DNA from: Croceicoccus bisphenolivorans
GTDB lineage: Bacteria; Pseudomonadota; Alphaproteobacteria; Sphingomonadales; Sphingomonadaceae
Assembly (NCBI RefSeq): GCF_001634625.1
Contig: NZ_LRSE01000006.1
Coordinates: forward strand, 193,715 to 257,714
Length of the DNA: 64,000 bases
Direction of reading: 5' to 3'
The notes under the pieces are model-generated. The model saw only the letters and a program-made list of their open reading frames with translations. It was not told the origin of the DNA and did not search any database. Positions 50,411-59,852 of the stretch are shown in pieces (position 1 is the first letter of the stretch; each line of letters starts with the position of its first letter). The position numbers and the translations under genes were made by a program.

Positions 50411-52269
50411 GCCGGTTTTGCTTCTGCTTTTGACTGTCCGCGCGCTTTCTTCTCCTTGCGCGCCTGCACCTTTTCAAGGTCCGGCTGCTCTGGCGGGGAA
50501 TAGGATATCACGGTATCGCCAGCGCCGGGCGAGGGCCGGGATGCATGCGTGAAGAAGCGCAGGTTCCCGTCCTTGCGCACCAGCATCAGGAAATCCGCTT
50601 CGGCAGGCAATGCGGCGCGGGCGTCATCGAAATCGAACTGTTCGGACAGGCGGGTCTTGCGGAATTCCCAGCCATGCGTCTGCCGGCGGTGCATCTCGTT
50701 CATGTCGACGCCTGATTTGAACAGCGCGCGGCCGCGGATCGATGGGGGGAGCGAGCGCGGATCGTCATGGTGACCGGCTTCACCCAGCTGATAGACCGAG
50801 TCCCGCCCGATTTCTGGCGCGAACTCGTTGCAGACGAGCGCGTTATACGCCTCGTTCTCCGTCACGGCGACAAGAACCTGGTACTGAGAAAGGTCGAGCG
50901 AATGTTCGGTCGCCTCGGCCAGGATTTCGCCGTGGTACGTGTCCAGCCCCTGCTGCCGCGCGCGGGACAAGCGCCACCAGCTGGTGTCGGCAATCGTGAC
51001 AGGTACGTCCATTTGCGACAGTTCGCGTGCCAGCCCCATTGACCAAGGTGTCGCACCCACCAGCAGCAAGCCGGGCGATGTCGATCCGGTTACGTTCAGC
51101 CAACGGGCAACCGGCAGTATGGTGAAGCCGTGGGCCACAATCGTCGTGACGCATACGGCAAAGGACAGGCTGATCAGGATCGTGCCGTCGGCATAGCCTA
51201 GATCCGACAGGCGAAGGGCGAACAGGCCCGAAATCGCGATAGAGACGATGCCGCGCGGTGCGATCCATGCGAGGAACAGGCGTTCGTTCCACGGGATCTT
51301 GCTGAAGGCGAGGCTGAGCAGCACCGTCGCCGGACGAACCAGAAACAGTATCGCCAGCAGGAACAGCATGAATTGCCATTCCAGCGTGCGCAGTGTTTCG
51401 AAATCGAGCGACGCGGACAGCAGGATGAAAATGCCGGATACCAGTATCACGGCGATATTCTGCTTGAATGGATGGATGTCGCGCAGGGAATCGACGTTCA
51501 TGTTGGCAAGCGCGATGCCCATGATCGTCACGGCAACCAGCCCGGTTTCCTGCTGGATCATGTTGGACCCGACGAAGAGCGACACGACGACGACAAGCAG
51601 CACCGGAGCCTTCAGGTATTCCGGTACGAACCCGCGCGGAAAGCTCCACGCGATCAGCCATGCCGCGGCGTAGCCAAGGAGTGCTGCGGCCAGCGTGGCG
51701 AGCACCAGCGCGGGAACGACCTCGAACGCATTTGCCCCGCTGGTCGAGGCGCGGAAGTATTCGTAGGCCAGGACCGCACACATCGCACCGAAGGGGTCGT
51801 TGACGATGGCTTCCCATTTCAGGATCGCCGACGGGCGTTTGGCCACGCTGGACTGGCGCAACATCGGCAGGACGACTGTAGGCCCGGTCACCACCAGAAT
51901 GCCCGCGAACAGGATCGACACCGGCCAGACAAGGCCCGCCACATAATAGCAGGCAAGCGAACCGAGCAGCCACGCGATCGGTACGCCGAAAATGACGAGT
52001 CGCCAAACGGCGCTGCCGGTCTTTCGCAATTCGCGGAAATCGAGGCTGAGGCCGCCTTCGAACAGGATGATGGCGACGCCAATGGAAATCATCGGTTCCA
52101 GCAGTTCACCGAAGGCATGGTGCGGATCGACGATACCCAGCAGCGGGCCTGCGGCGAACCCGGCCAGCAACATCAGCACGATCGCCGGCCAGCCGGTTCG
52201 CCATGCTACCCACTGCGCGCCGATACCCAGTACGCCGACCAGCGCGATGACAAGTGCCTGTTCTTCCAT
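50407..52269 (-). CDS. Cation:proton antiporter (CPA1, NhaP-like) with C-terminal regulatory domain
   Basis: 620 residues. About 12 membrane helices occupy residues 1-400. The conserved ND pair is in KWEAIVNDPFGAM (about 150-162), and the GG/LSLDF and IAWIAPRGIVSIAISGLFA segments are typical of CPA1. A cytoplasmic part (about 400-620) has a TrkA_N-like nucleotide-binding motif GATPWSMGLARELSQMDVPV and a TrkA_C-like end. Likely Na+ or K+/H+ exchange controlled by nucleotides. Start set at MEEQALVIAL; overlaps the OmpA-like lipoprotein gene, which is unusual for an antiporter. Confidence 0.88.
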   Translation of the reverse strand: MEEQALVIALVGVLGIGAQWVAWRTGWPAIVLMLLAGFAAGPLLGIVDPHHAFGELLEPMISIGVAIILFEGGLSLDFRELRKTGSAVWRLVIFGVPIAWLLGSLACYYVAGLVWPVSILFAGILVVTGPTVVLPMLRQSSVAKRPSAILKWEAIVNDPFGAMCAVLAYEYFRASTSGANAFEVVPALVLATLAAALLGYAAAWLIAWSFPRGFVPEYLKAPVLLVVVVSLFVGSNMIQQETGLVAVTIMGIALANMNVDSLRDIHPFKQNIAVILVSGIFILLSASLDFETLRTLEWQFMLFLLAILFLVRPATVLLSLAFSKIPWNERLFLAWIAPRGIVSIAISGLFALRLSDLGYADGTILISLSFAVCVTTIVAHGFTILPVARWLNVTGSTSPGLLLVGATPWSMGLARELSQMDVPVTIADTSWWRLSRARQQGLDTYHGEILAEATEHSLDLSQYQVLVAVTENEAYNALVCNEFAPEIGRDSVYQLGEAGHHDDPRSLPPSIRGRALFKSGVDMNEMHRRQTHGWEFRKTRLSEQFDFDDARAALPAEADFLMLVRKDGNLRFFTHASRPSPGAGDTVISYSPPEQPDLEKVQARKEKKARGQSKAEAKPA

Positions 52270-52383
52270 TGCCCCTCGAAGCTGCCACGCGAGCGCCGGA
52301 AAAGGCAACGCGGCGAATATGCCAATGCCCAGAACAAAGGCCTAAGGGCCGGTATGTTCCCGGTCAGGACGGTGAAAGTCGGG

Positions 52384-53082
52384 TCAGCGTGCTTCGATCA
52401 GCACGATGGTGACGTTATCGGGTGCGCCGCTCTCCAGCGTACGGGCAATAAGCCGGTCCGCTTTCTGCTCGAGTGTGCCGGTGGAGAGGATGCGGTGCAG
52501 ATCATCGTGGGGGACGACCCGCGTCAGCCCGTCGCTCGCCAGCAGGAACAGGTCGCCGTGCATGATCGTACCGGTTACGACATCGACCTGCAGATCGGTG
52601 CTGGCCCCTACGGCACGGGTCACGACATTGGCATTGGGATGACCTTCGGCATCTTCCGCGTTCAGCATGCCGGCATCGACAAGATCCTGAACGAGGCTGT
52701 GGTCGCGGGTCAACTGGCCCAGTTTGCCAGATCGCAGCAGGTAGGCCCGGCTATCCCCGACCCAGAGGCACCGGTACGCGCTGTCCTTCACCGAAAGGAC
52801 CACTGCCGTGCTGCCGACGGTTCGCTCCCCATACCGCTGTGCCGCCAGGCGGACGAGGGCTGCGTTCACTGCCCGCAATGCCGCCTCCGGCCCTTCGAAC
52901 GCCACGTCCGGCAGGGCGCCGATTGCCTCCACGATCATCCTGCTGGCGATATCACCGGCCTCGTGCCCGCCCATTCCGTCTGCCACGACCCACAGGCCCG
53001 TATCAGGCGAGACGAGGAAGGCATCCTCGTTCAGTTTGCGTCGCAGGCCGACATGTGTGCGGCTGGCACAGAAGAAGTCCAT
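52384..53082 (-). CDS. PP2C-family Ser/Thr protein phosphatase
   Basis: 232 residues, soluble. Metal-binding PP2C motifs: RKLNEDAFL (motif 1), VVADGMGGHEAGDIAS (motif 2), VGDSRAYLLRSGKL (motif 6 region), LFLLASDGLTR (motif 8) and GAPDNVTIVLIEA (motif 11). Mn/Mg-dependent phosphatase, probably reversing the divergent kinase. Start MDFFCASRTHVG follows AGGGGGG; the frame further upstream is antisense to the kinase gene. Confidence 0.93.
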   Translation of the reverse strand: MDFFCASRTHVGLRRKLNEDAFLVSPDTGLWVVADGMGGHEAGDIASRMIVEAIGALPDVAFEGPEAALRAVNAALVRLAAQRYGERTVGSTAVVLSVKDSAYRCLWVGDSRAYLLRSGKLGQLTRDHSLVQDLVDAGMLNAEDAEGHPNANVVTRAVGASTDLQVDVVTGTIMHGDLFLLASDGLTRVVPHDDLHRILSTGTLEQKADRLIARTLESGAPDNVTIVLIEAR

Positions 53083-53184
53083 GATGCCCCCTTGACGCAG
53101 CAGGTTGCCGAATAATGGTGCAATACTATCGACCCGCTTGCGAATCCCGCTGCGTTGCAGCAAGTCTATGTCGGGGGGCACGCG

Positions 53185-55506
53185 ATGAACAAGCCTTACA
53201 GTACCAAAGCACTTCCGTCCGGCACGATCCTTCGCGAATGGCGACTGGAGCAAGTATTGGGCGTCGGCGGCTTCGGCATCGTTTACCGCGGTCGCGGCAT
53301 TTATTTCGACGAACTTGTTGCGATCAAAGAATATTTCCCCAGCGCCATCAGCGAACGCCGTGATGGCGACACCGTTGTGCCCATCGATTCCGATGCCGAG
53401 GAACTGCACGCTCTCGGTCTGAAGAAGTTCGTGGAGGAGGCAAAGCTCCTCTGGAACCTTTCCACGCCGACCCGCCATCCCAACATCGTCAGCGTGCGCA
53501 GTCTCTTCGAAATTCACGGTACGGCGTACATGGTCATGGATTTCGAGGACGGGGTTTCCCTGTCCCGCATGATCAAGGACGGGAAGAAATTTACCGAAGC
53601 CGAACTGCTCGACCTCGTTCGCCCGATTGCGGAAGGGCTGGAACGGGCGCACCGCGTGGGCGTGCTTCACCGCGACATCAAGCCGCCGAACATCCTGATG
53701 AACGATGACGGCAGGCCGGTGCTGATCGATTTCGGTTCGGCGCGGTTCGACGCGGGCCGCGCGACCAGCACGACCGTCACGTTCCATACGCCGCCCTATG
53801 CCGCGATCGAACAATACGTGAAAACCTACGATCAGGGGCCGTGGACGGATATCTACGCGCTGGGCGTAGTGCTTTACGAATGCGTGACCGGAGAGAAACC
53901 GCCAGAAGTTCTCGAACGGCTGCATGGCGGTCTTGGTTCGACACTGGCGGATGGCGACTGGCCCGGATATTCGCAGCGCACGCTTCAGGCCATCGATGCG
54001 GCCATGACGATCCGGCCGGGCGACAGGCCGCAATCGATCAGCGACTGGCTGCGCATGTTCGACGAGGATTACACCGGTCCGGCCCCGATGCCGCTGCCGG
54101 AAATCGACGAGGATGCGACGCAGGTTGCGACGTTCGTTGCCAGTCCCAAGCCGATCGTGCCGGTGAACGCCCCTGCCGAAGGGGTGGAGCAACTGATCAA
54201 TGCCGAGCCGCCGGTTCCCGATACGGCCAGCCAGGCCAGCTTCAAGCTGGCCGGTGTCGATACCGGCGCATGGCCGCGCACTTCGGGCGAGGCGGAAAAG
54301 GCGAAGCTGGAAACAGCCGATCCGGCCGGAGATCGGGAGGGCGAGGGCGGTGAACCGGTCGTGCCGGCACCCGTAGCCGGTCCAGCGGCAGGCGCGGATG
54401 TAGAGGCCGTAAAACCGGCCAAGCCGGAAGGTTCAAAGCCGCCCGCTGCTGCAAAAGACGAGAAGAAGGCGCGCAAGGGCGGTGTCAGCGCGATGAACGT
54501 CGGGGTTATCGGCCTTGGCGCGGTCGCCATTTTCGTGGGCGGTTTCTTCTGGGCGCAAAGCAACAAAGGGACCGACGCGCCGACCCCGATCGCTGCTCCC
54601 GTCGCGATGGAGGCCGGTGTCGACGTCAGTGCCGTTTCGGGCCTTTCGGTCGCACTGATCGATCTTGGCAAGGAGGCGCGCAATGCAGGCGTCTCCAACG
54701 CTCTCGCGATCAAGCTGGACAATGCGGGCGAGGCGCTGAAGGGTGAGTACGAAAACCTTGCCATCATGGCGGCGGATAAGGCCGGCCCGGATGCACTGAA
54801 CGAGCATATGGCAACGATGCAGACGCTGGCTACAACTTCGCTGAACGAATTTGCATCTGGTTTGCTGGACGAAGCGCAGACCCGCAGCCGCAGCCTTGCA
54901 CGGCAGGCCGCATGGACCACCACGCGAGGCCCTACTCCGACAGGGGCAACCGAGAAGAAGCTGGCGGCGCAGCTGGCCTCTTCGCGAGAGGCGCTGACCG
55001 GCTCTACCGCCGCAGTTGCCAAGGCCGCGAGCGTGGAAGAGGCGCTGGAGACCAGCCGTGCCGCGCTCAAGGACTATGCCCAGTTCTCCGCGGCCGCAAA
55101 CCAGGCGGTGAGGCTGGCGAGGAGCGACACGCCAGACGAGGCAGCGGCGAGCAGTCCGGGCGTTACCGAAACGGTCGCTGCCGAGCCTGCGGCCTTCGAT
55201 CCGGCGGCGAACGTGCGGCAGTTCGACGCGATCATGGCCTCTTCGCGAGAGGCGGCGTCGAAAGTGATCGCGATGGGCGACGGCAAGAAGCCGGGATCGA
55301 AGGCGACCGACCAGGAAAAGGCGAACTACGACCTGCGGCGCGACAATGCCAAGCGCGCATCCGACTACATGGCTTACATGGACAAGCTTTCGGGCGACAT
55401 CCGCAAGGCCGAAAGCGCGGCAGTGGCAAACGACGTGATCGCGCAGGCCAACAAGTACAAGGGGTACCTCATGGTGCTCCTGTCCCGCTCTACCGCCGCG
55501 AACTGA
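53185..55506 (+). CDS. Membrane Ser/Thr protein kinase (PknB/Hanks type)
   Basis: 773 residues. Kinase domain about 10-290: glycine loop GVGGFGIVYRG, Lys in VAIKEYF, catalytic loop HRDIKPPNIL, DFGSA, and an APE-like YAAIEQYV. A Pro/Ala/Glu-rich juxtamembrane linker follows (about 300-430), one membrane helix (GVIGLGAVAIFVGGFFWA, about 443-460), and a 300-residue extracytoplasmic Ala-rich helical part with no PASTA repeats. Divergent from the PP2C gene (102 nt between starts), a classic kinase/phosphatase pair. Start MNKPYSTKALP after GGGGG. Confidence 0.93.
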   Translation: MNKPYSTKALPSGTILREWRLEQVLGVGGFGIVYRGRGIYFDELVAIKEYFPSAISERRDGDTVVPIDSDAEELHALGLKKFVEEAKLLWNLSTPTRHPNIVSVRSLFEIHGTAYMVMDFEDGVSLSRMIKDGKKFTEAELLDLVRPIAEGLERAHRVGVLHRDIKPPNILMNDDGRPVLIDFGSARFDAGRATSTTVTFHTPPYAAIEQYVKTYDQGPWTDIYALGVVLYECVTGEKPPEVLERLHGGLGSTLADGDWPGYSQRTLQAIDAAMTIRPGDRPQSISDWLRMFDEDYTGPAPMPLPEIDEDATQVATFVASPKPIVPVNAPAEGVEQLINAEPPVPDTASQASFKLAGVDTGAWPRTSGEAEKAKLETADPAGDREGEGGEPVVPAPVAGPAAGADVEAVKPAKPEGSKPPAAAKDEKKARKGGVSAMNVGVIGLGAVAIFVGGFFWAQSNKGTDAPTPIAAPVAMEAGVDVSAVSGLSVALIDLGKEARNAGVSNALAIKLDNAGEALKGEYENLAIMAADKAGPDALNEHMATMQTLATTSLNEFASGLLDEAQTRSRSLARQAAWTTTRGPTPTGATEKKLAAQLASSREALTGSTAAVAKAASVEEALETSRAALKDYAQFSAAANQAVRLARSDTPDEAAASSPGVTETVAAEPAAFDPAANVRQFDAIMASSREAASKVIAMGDGKKPGSKATDQEKANYDLRRDNAKRASDYMAYMDKLSGDIRKAESAAVANDVIAQANKYKGYLMVLLSRSTAAN

Positions 55507-55607
55507 GGATCGCCCAAAATCTGTGAATGCGGGGATGCCCGATCAGAGGGTCTTCCGCTGCCGGCCCATTTCCCATAATGGTTTCATTAGAAACAACAGG
55601 AGCTGGG

Positions 55608-57293
55608 ATGCGGAGCGGCGGACAGGTACTGGTGGACCAACTGGTCGTGCACGGTGCGAGCATGGTATTCTGCGTACCGGGAGAGAGCTATCTCGCGGCG
55701 CTGGACGCATTTGTTGACATTGCCGACCGCATCCGCGTCATATCCACGCGCATCGAGATCGGTGCGGGCCACATGGCAGAGGCGCATGGCAAGCTGACCG
55801 GACAACCCGGCATCTGTTTCGTCAGCCGCGGCCCCGGTGCCAGCCATGCGATGATCGCAGTCCACACCGCGATGGAAGACGCGACACCGATGATCCTGTT
55901 CGTCGGCCAGATCGATCGCGGCACGACCGAGCGCGAGGCGTTTCAGGAAATCGACATCAAGGCGATGTTCGGTCACACCGCAAAGTGGGCAGCCGAGATC
56001 CGCGATGCGCGGCGCATTCCCGAAATGGTCAGCCGCGCATTCCACACCGCCGTTTCGGGGCGGCCGGGGCCGGTTGTTCTGGGGCTGCCGGAAGACATGC
56101 TGATGGACCGCGTGGAGGTCGCGGACATGCGGCCATACCGCGCCGTTCGCGCTTCACCCGGTCCGCAGGATATCGCCGAATTCGGACAACTTCTCGCCGC
56201 ATCAAGCCGCCCGATGATGCTGGTTGGCGGTGGAGGGTGGACCGATGCGGCACGGCAGGCGCTGATGGATTTTTCCGAAAAACACGCTGTGCCCGTTTGC
56301 GCGTCGTTCCGCTGTCAGGACAGGTTCGACAACAATCACCCGCATTACCTTGGCGATCTCAGCCTTGGCATCATGCCCGGCGTTGCTGATGCGGTTGCCA
56401 AAACCGATCTGCTGATCACCGTCGGTGCGCGCATGGATGAACTGACGACGCAGTCCTATACCCTCATCAAGCCGCCAACGCCGGTTCAGCCGCTGGTGCA
56501 TATCCACCCCGATCCGGAAGAACTGGGCCGGGTCTATCAGCCGATCCTGCCGGTCAATGCAGGGCCGGAACAGTTCCTGACTGCCGTGTTCAGCGCGGTG
56601 CCATTGGCAGAGGACCGTCTTGCCGAGCGCAGGCAATGGATCGCCGATGCACGGGCCCGATACGAGCAGAACGCAGTGCCCGATGCGACACCGGGATCAC
56701 TAGACCTTGCAGAGGCGATCAAGACGATCGCCCGCATTGTCCCGACCGACACGATTATAACCTGCGATGCGGGGAACTTTGCCGGCTGGTTGAACCGGTA
56801 CTACCGTTTCGGTGCGGGTAGCGCCTTGCTAGGCCCGATGAACGGTTCCATGGGCTACAGCGTCCCCGCCGGCGTTGCAGCAAAGCTGATCCATCCCGAT
56901 CGCACCGTATTGAGCTTCGTCGGCGATGGCGGGTTCATGATGACGGGGCAGGAACTGGCGACGGCGATGCAATACGATGCCCCGCTGGTCATTATCGTAG
57001 TGAACAACGGCCTCTACGGTACGATCCGGATGCATCAGGAACGGGAATTTCCCGGGCGCACGCCAGCCACGACATTGCGCAATCCCGATTTCGCGGCGCT
57101 GGCACAAAGCTATGGTGCATTCGGAGAGACCGTTTCCGAAACCTCCCAATTCGAAGCGGCGTTCGAACGCGCCCTTGCCGCCGGTCGCCCGGCACTGCTG
57201 GAACTGCGCATCGATCCGGAAGCGATCACGCATAGCAAGACGCTGACCGGGATCAGGCAGCAGGCACTGGCAGACAAGCAAAGCGGCGTGTGA
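55608..57293 (+). CDS. ThDP-dependent enzyme, acetolactate synthase-like
   Basis: 561 residues with three domains of the ALS/benzoylformate-decarboxylase family. The catalytic Glu is in STRIEIGAGHMAEAHGKLTG (about residue 48), where most relatives have His-Glu; here it is Ile-Glu. A central FAD/DHS-like domain follows (about 190-330), and the ThDP motif GDGGFMMTGQELATAM...VVNN is about 440-472. Not an ordinary IlvB: no ilvN follows and it stands alone. Start MRSGGQVLVDQL after AGGAGC. Possible roles: acetolactate synthase, 2-ketoacid decarboxylase or sulfoacetaldehyde-type lyase; the substrate cannot be told. Confidence 0.88.
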   Translation: MRSGGQVLVDQLVVHGASMVFCVPGESYLAALDAFVDIADRIRVISTRIEIGAGHMAEAHGKLTGQPGICFVSRGPGASHAMIAVHTAMEDATPMILFVGQIDRGTTEREAFQEIDIKAMFGHTAKWAAEIRDARRIPEMVSRAFHTAVSGRPGPVVLGLPEDMLMDRVEVADMRPYRAVRASPGPQDIAEFGQLLAASSRPMMLVGGGGWTDAARQALMDFSEKHAVPVCASFRCQDRFDNNHPHYLGDLSLGIMPGVADAVAKTDLLITVGARMDELTTQSYTLIKPPTPVQPLVHIHPDPEELGRVYQPILPVNAGPEQFLTAVFSAVPLAEDRLAERRQWIADARARYEQNAVPDATPGSLDLAEAIKTIARIVPTDTIITCDAGNFAGWLNRYYRFGAGSALLGPMNGSMGYSVPAGVAAKLIHPDRTVLSFVGDGGFMMTGQELATAMQYDAPLVIIVVNNGLYGTIRMHQEREFPGRTPATTLRNPDFAALAQSYGAFGETVSETSQFEAAFERALAAGRPALLELRIDPEAITHSKTLTGIRQQALADKQSGV

Positions 57294-57346
57294 TTTTGCA
57301 CCCGTCAGAATGACAAGGCACAGCGCGAGGGTTCGCAGCGGGTTAT

Positions 57347-58339
57347 TCAGGCGCTGCCGCGAACTTGTACCCCGTACTGCGTCTTCGCATAGTGGGACGC
57401 CATCGCTGAACAGACCATCAACTGGATCTGGTGAAACAGCATCAGCGGCAGGATGATCGGGCCAACCAGCGCCGCAGGGAACAGGGCGCCAGCCATCGGA
57501 ACGCCGGAGGCAAGGCTCTTCTTCGACCCGGCGAACACCAGCACGATGGAATTCTCCCGCGAAAGCCCGGCACGCTTGCCGATGAACAGCATTGCCAGGA
57601 TCATTATCGCAAGAACCATGGAGTCGATGATCAGGATAAGTGCCAGATCGACAAGTCCGACGCGCGACCAAAGCCCTTCGACCACCGCCGCGCTGAATGC
57701 GGTATAGACCACCAGCAGGATCGATGAACGATCGACCTTTGCAACCAGTGACTTGTAACGGTCGATCCACTTGCCCACGACCGGCCTTGCCAGGTGGCCT
57801 GCGATGAACGGCACCAACAGCTGCATCGCGATCTTCTGCGCCGAGCCTGCAAGGTCGACGCCGGCGCCATTGTCCCCCGCCAAAAGCAGGGCAGCGAGAA
57901 GCGGCGTCAGGAAGATGCCTGCCAGATTAGAAATGGATGCGCTGCAGATCGCGGCGGGCACGTTGCCGCCCGCAATGGAGGTGAAGGCGATAGAGGACTG
58001 GACCGTCGACGGAACGATGGCGAGGAAGACGACGCCGGCAAGGATGGTCGCATCGACAAGGCCGGACAACGCGGACCGCACACCGATGCCCAGCAGCGGA
58101 AACATCGCGAACGTGGCGATGAACACCAGCAGGTGGACCTTCAGCGCGCCGATTCCCTGCAGGATGGCCTGCCGCGACAACTTTGCGCCGTGCAGGAAGA
58201 AGAGCAGGGCGATGGCGAAATTCGTCACCTTGCCCGCCCACACCGCTGCCTCGCCTGATACGGGCAAGAGCGATGCGACGATGACCGTCACGATCATCAC
58301 GAGCAGGAACGGATCGATGCGGGCCAAGCGTGCGGTCAT
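57347..58339 (-). CDS. BASS/SBF-like Na+-coupled organic anion transporter
   Basis: 330 residues with about ten membrane helices, of the bile acid:sodium symporter-like group (SBF-like, YfeH type). Motifs: FFLHGAKLSRQAIL, IVPSTVQSSIAFTSIAGGNVPAAICSASISNL (split in practice) and LVFAGSKKSLASGVPMAGALF. Start MTARLARIDPF follows GGAG. Convergent with the ThDP enzyme and divergent from the P450 (about 197 nt). May import or export an organic anion for the neighbouring oxygenases, by position only. Confidence 0.87.
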   Translation of the reverse strand: MTARLARIDPFLLVMIVTVIVASLLPVSGEAAVWAGKVTNFAIALLFFLHGAKLSRQAILQGIGALKVHLLVFIATFAMFPLLGIGVRSALSGLVDATILAGVVFLAIVPSTVQSSIAFTSIAGGNVPAAICSASISNLAGIFLTPLLAALLLAGDNGAGVDLAGSAQKIAMQLLVPFIAGHLARPVVGKWIDRYKSLVAKVDRSSILLVVYTAFSAAVVEGLWSRVGLVDLALILIIDSMVLAIMILAMLFIGKRAGLSRENSIVLVFAGSKKSLASGVPMAGALFPAALVGPIILPLMLFHQIQLMVCSAMASHYAKTQYGVQVRGSA

Positions 58340-58467
58340 ACAGTCTCCATGGGCGGATGCACCGCCTGTAGCAAGCGCGTGTGGTGGTGATTAGACAACC
58401 CTCGCCCGCAACAGTTCGCATTGTCGCAGTCCCGCATGCCCACGATGATGGCACGATGCGCCATTTA

Positions 58468-58479
58468 TATTGTTCAATA
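58468..58479. promoter_or_regulatory. Palindrome in the AT-rich P450 upstream region
   Basis: TATTG-TT-CAATA, a perfect 5-bp inverted repeat inside the only AT-rich stretch of the gap (58463-58500, with two TTATATTG copies). It lies about 60 nt before the P450 start and is a plausible operator and promoter region. Confidence 0.4.
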
Positions 58480-58536
58480 GACTTATATTGACTCGAAGAT
58501 CGCTGCTCCTAGAGTGATGAAATCATCCGGGAGATC

Positions 58537-59751
58537 ATGATGACAGAATCTGCCGTCGTTTCACGGTCGGGAGTTCCGAACGTTGATATCGACGTATTTG
58601 GTGATGCGTTTCTTGCCGATCCCTATGCGCGCCACAAAGAACTGCGAGAGGCAGGGCCGGTTTTCTATCTCAGTTCCTACGGCATTTACGGAATGGCTCG
58701 CCATGCCGAAGTGAGCGAGACGTTGAGGGACTGGCAGACGTTCATTTCATCGCGCGGTGTCGGGCTTACCGATTTCGGCAAAGAGGAACCCTGGCGTCCC
58801 CCTTCGCTCCTGCTTGAAGCCGATCCGCCGCTGCACCAGCGCACACGCGGTATCATGAACGAGGTCGTCAACCTTTCTTCGCTGCGCGCACTGCGCCCCG
58901 TTTGGCAGGAACACGCGAACGAGCTGGTGGAACACGCGGTTGCGCGTGGCACGATTGATGGCGTTGACGATATTGCGCAGGCGTTCCCGCTGCGGATCTT
59001 CCCCGCCACCATCGGGCTGCCCGCAGGTGGCGAAGACCATTTGTTGCGCTATGCATCGGTCGCGTTCAATGCATTCGGGCCGCGCAATCACATCTTCGAA
59101 AATACTGCCAATGCGGCCGGACCCGCTGCCGAATGGGTGGCAATGGCATGCGAGCGCGCTAACCTGAATTCGAGTGGGTGGGGTGCTGGCGTATATGCCG
59201 CCGCCGATGAAGGGCGCTGCACGGAAAGTGAAGCGGGCCGATTGGTGCGATCGCTGCTTACCGCAGGATTGGATACGACAATCAACGGCATCGGCAACAT
59301 GCTCTATGCCTTTTCCCAAAACCCCGGCCAGTGGGATAAGTTGCGGGAGGAGCCCCGGCTGTTGAAACGCGTGTTCGATGAATCACTTCGTTGGGATTCG
59401 ACTGCGCAAACCTTCTTTCGTACCGCCAGCCGCGACGTAAGGGTCGCGGGTGTGGATATCCCGGAAGGGTCGAAGGTCCTTCTTTTCCTTGGTGCCGCCA
59501 ATCGCGATCCACGTAAATGGTCCGATGCAGAGACGTTTGATATCACACGCTCCGCCAGCGGTCATGTCGGCTTTGGCTTTGGCATTCACCAATGCCTGGG
59601 GCAGATGATGGCACGGCAGGAAGCGGAAATGGTGCTCAACGCGCTGTTGCCGCGGGTTAGGCGCATCGAACCGGCAGGAGATCCCGGTCGCGTGCTCAAC
59701 AATACGCTGCATGCACTGGGCAGCCTGCCGATCACGTTCGTGCCTGATTAA
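58537..59751 (+). CDS. Cytochrome P450, CYP199-like
   Basis: 404 residues. Heme-binding FGFGIHQCLGQ with the Cys ligand at residue 353; ExxR in DESLRWDS; I-helix LVRSLLTAGLDTTINGIG; B/C region SSRGVGLTDFGKEEPWRPPSLLLEADPP. These blocks closely resemble CYP199A enzymes, which oxidise para-substituted benzoates (for example O-demethylation). One I-helix position that is Ser there is Thr here. Start at the first of two ATGs; the second (58540) has better spacing to GGGAG. No ferredoxin or reductase gene is adjacent. Confidence 0.92.
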   Translation: MMTESAVVSRSGVPNVDIDVFGDAFLADPYARHKELREAGPVFYLSSYGIYGMARHAEVSETLRDWQTFISSRGVGLTDFGKEEPWRPPSLLLEADPPLHQRTRGIMNEVVNLSSLRALRPVWQEHANELVEHAVARGTIDGVDDIAQAFPLRIFPATIGLPAGGEDHLLRYASVAFNAFGPRNHIFENTANAAGPAAEWVAMACERANLNSSGWGAGVYAAADEGRCTESEAGRLVRSLLTAGLDTTINGIGNMLYAFSQNPGQWDKLREEPRLLKRVFDESLRWDSTAQTFFRTASRDVRVAGVDIPEGSKVLLFLGAANRDPRKWSDAETFDITRSASGHVGFGFGIHQCLGQMMARQEAEMVLNALLPRVRRIEPAGDPGRVLNNTLHALGSLPITFVPD

Positions 59752-59770
59752 GAACTGCCGCCGGATATAA

Positions 59771-59800
59771 AAAAGGTCCGCTGGCGGGGCGGACCCTTTC
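59771..59800. terminator. Terminator between P450 and Rieske oxygenase genes
   Basis: GGTCCGC / GCGGACC stem, 7 bp with a 7-nt loop, followed by CTTTC on plus and by CCTTTTTTATA on minus. Serves both convergent genes, better on the minus strand. Confidence 0.85.
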
Positions 59801-59852
59801 CCTGCGATCATCGGTCAGCTTCGCCAGACGGCGGAGCCAACCGGACGATCAG

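Noticed and set aside
53083-54192. N-terminal 370-residue extension of the PP2C phosphatase
   Set aside because: The extension is antisense to the kinase domain and lacks motifs; the internal ATG has a strong ribosome site.
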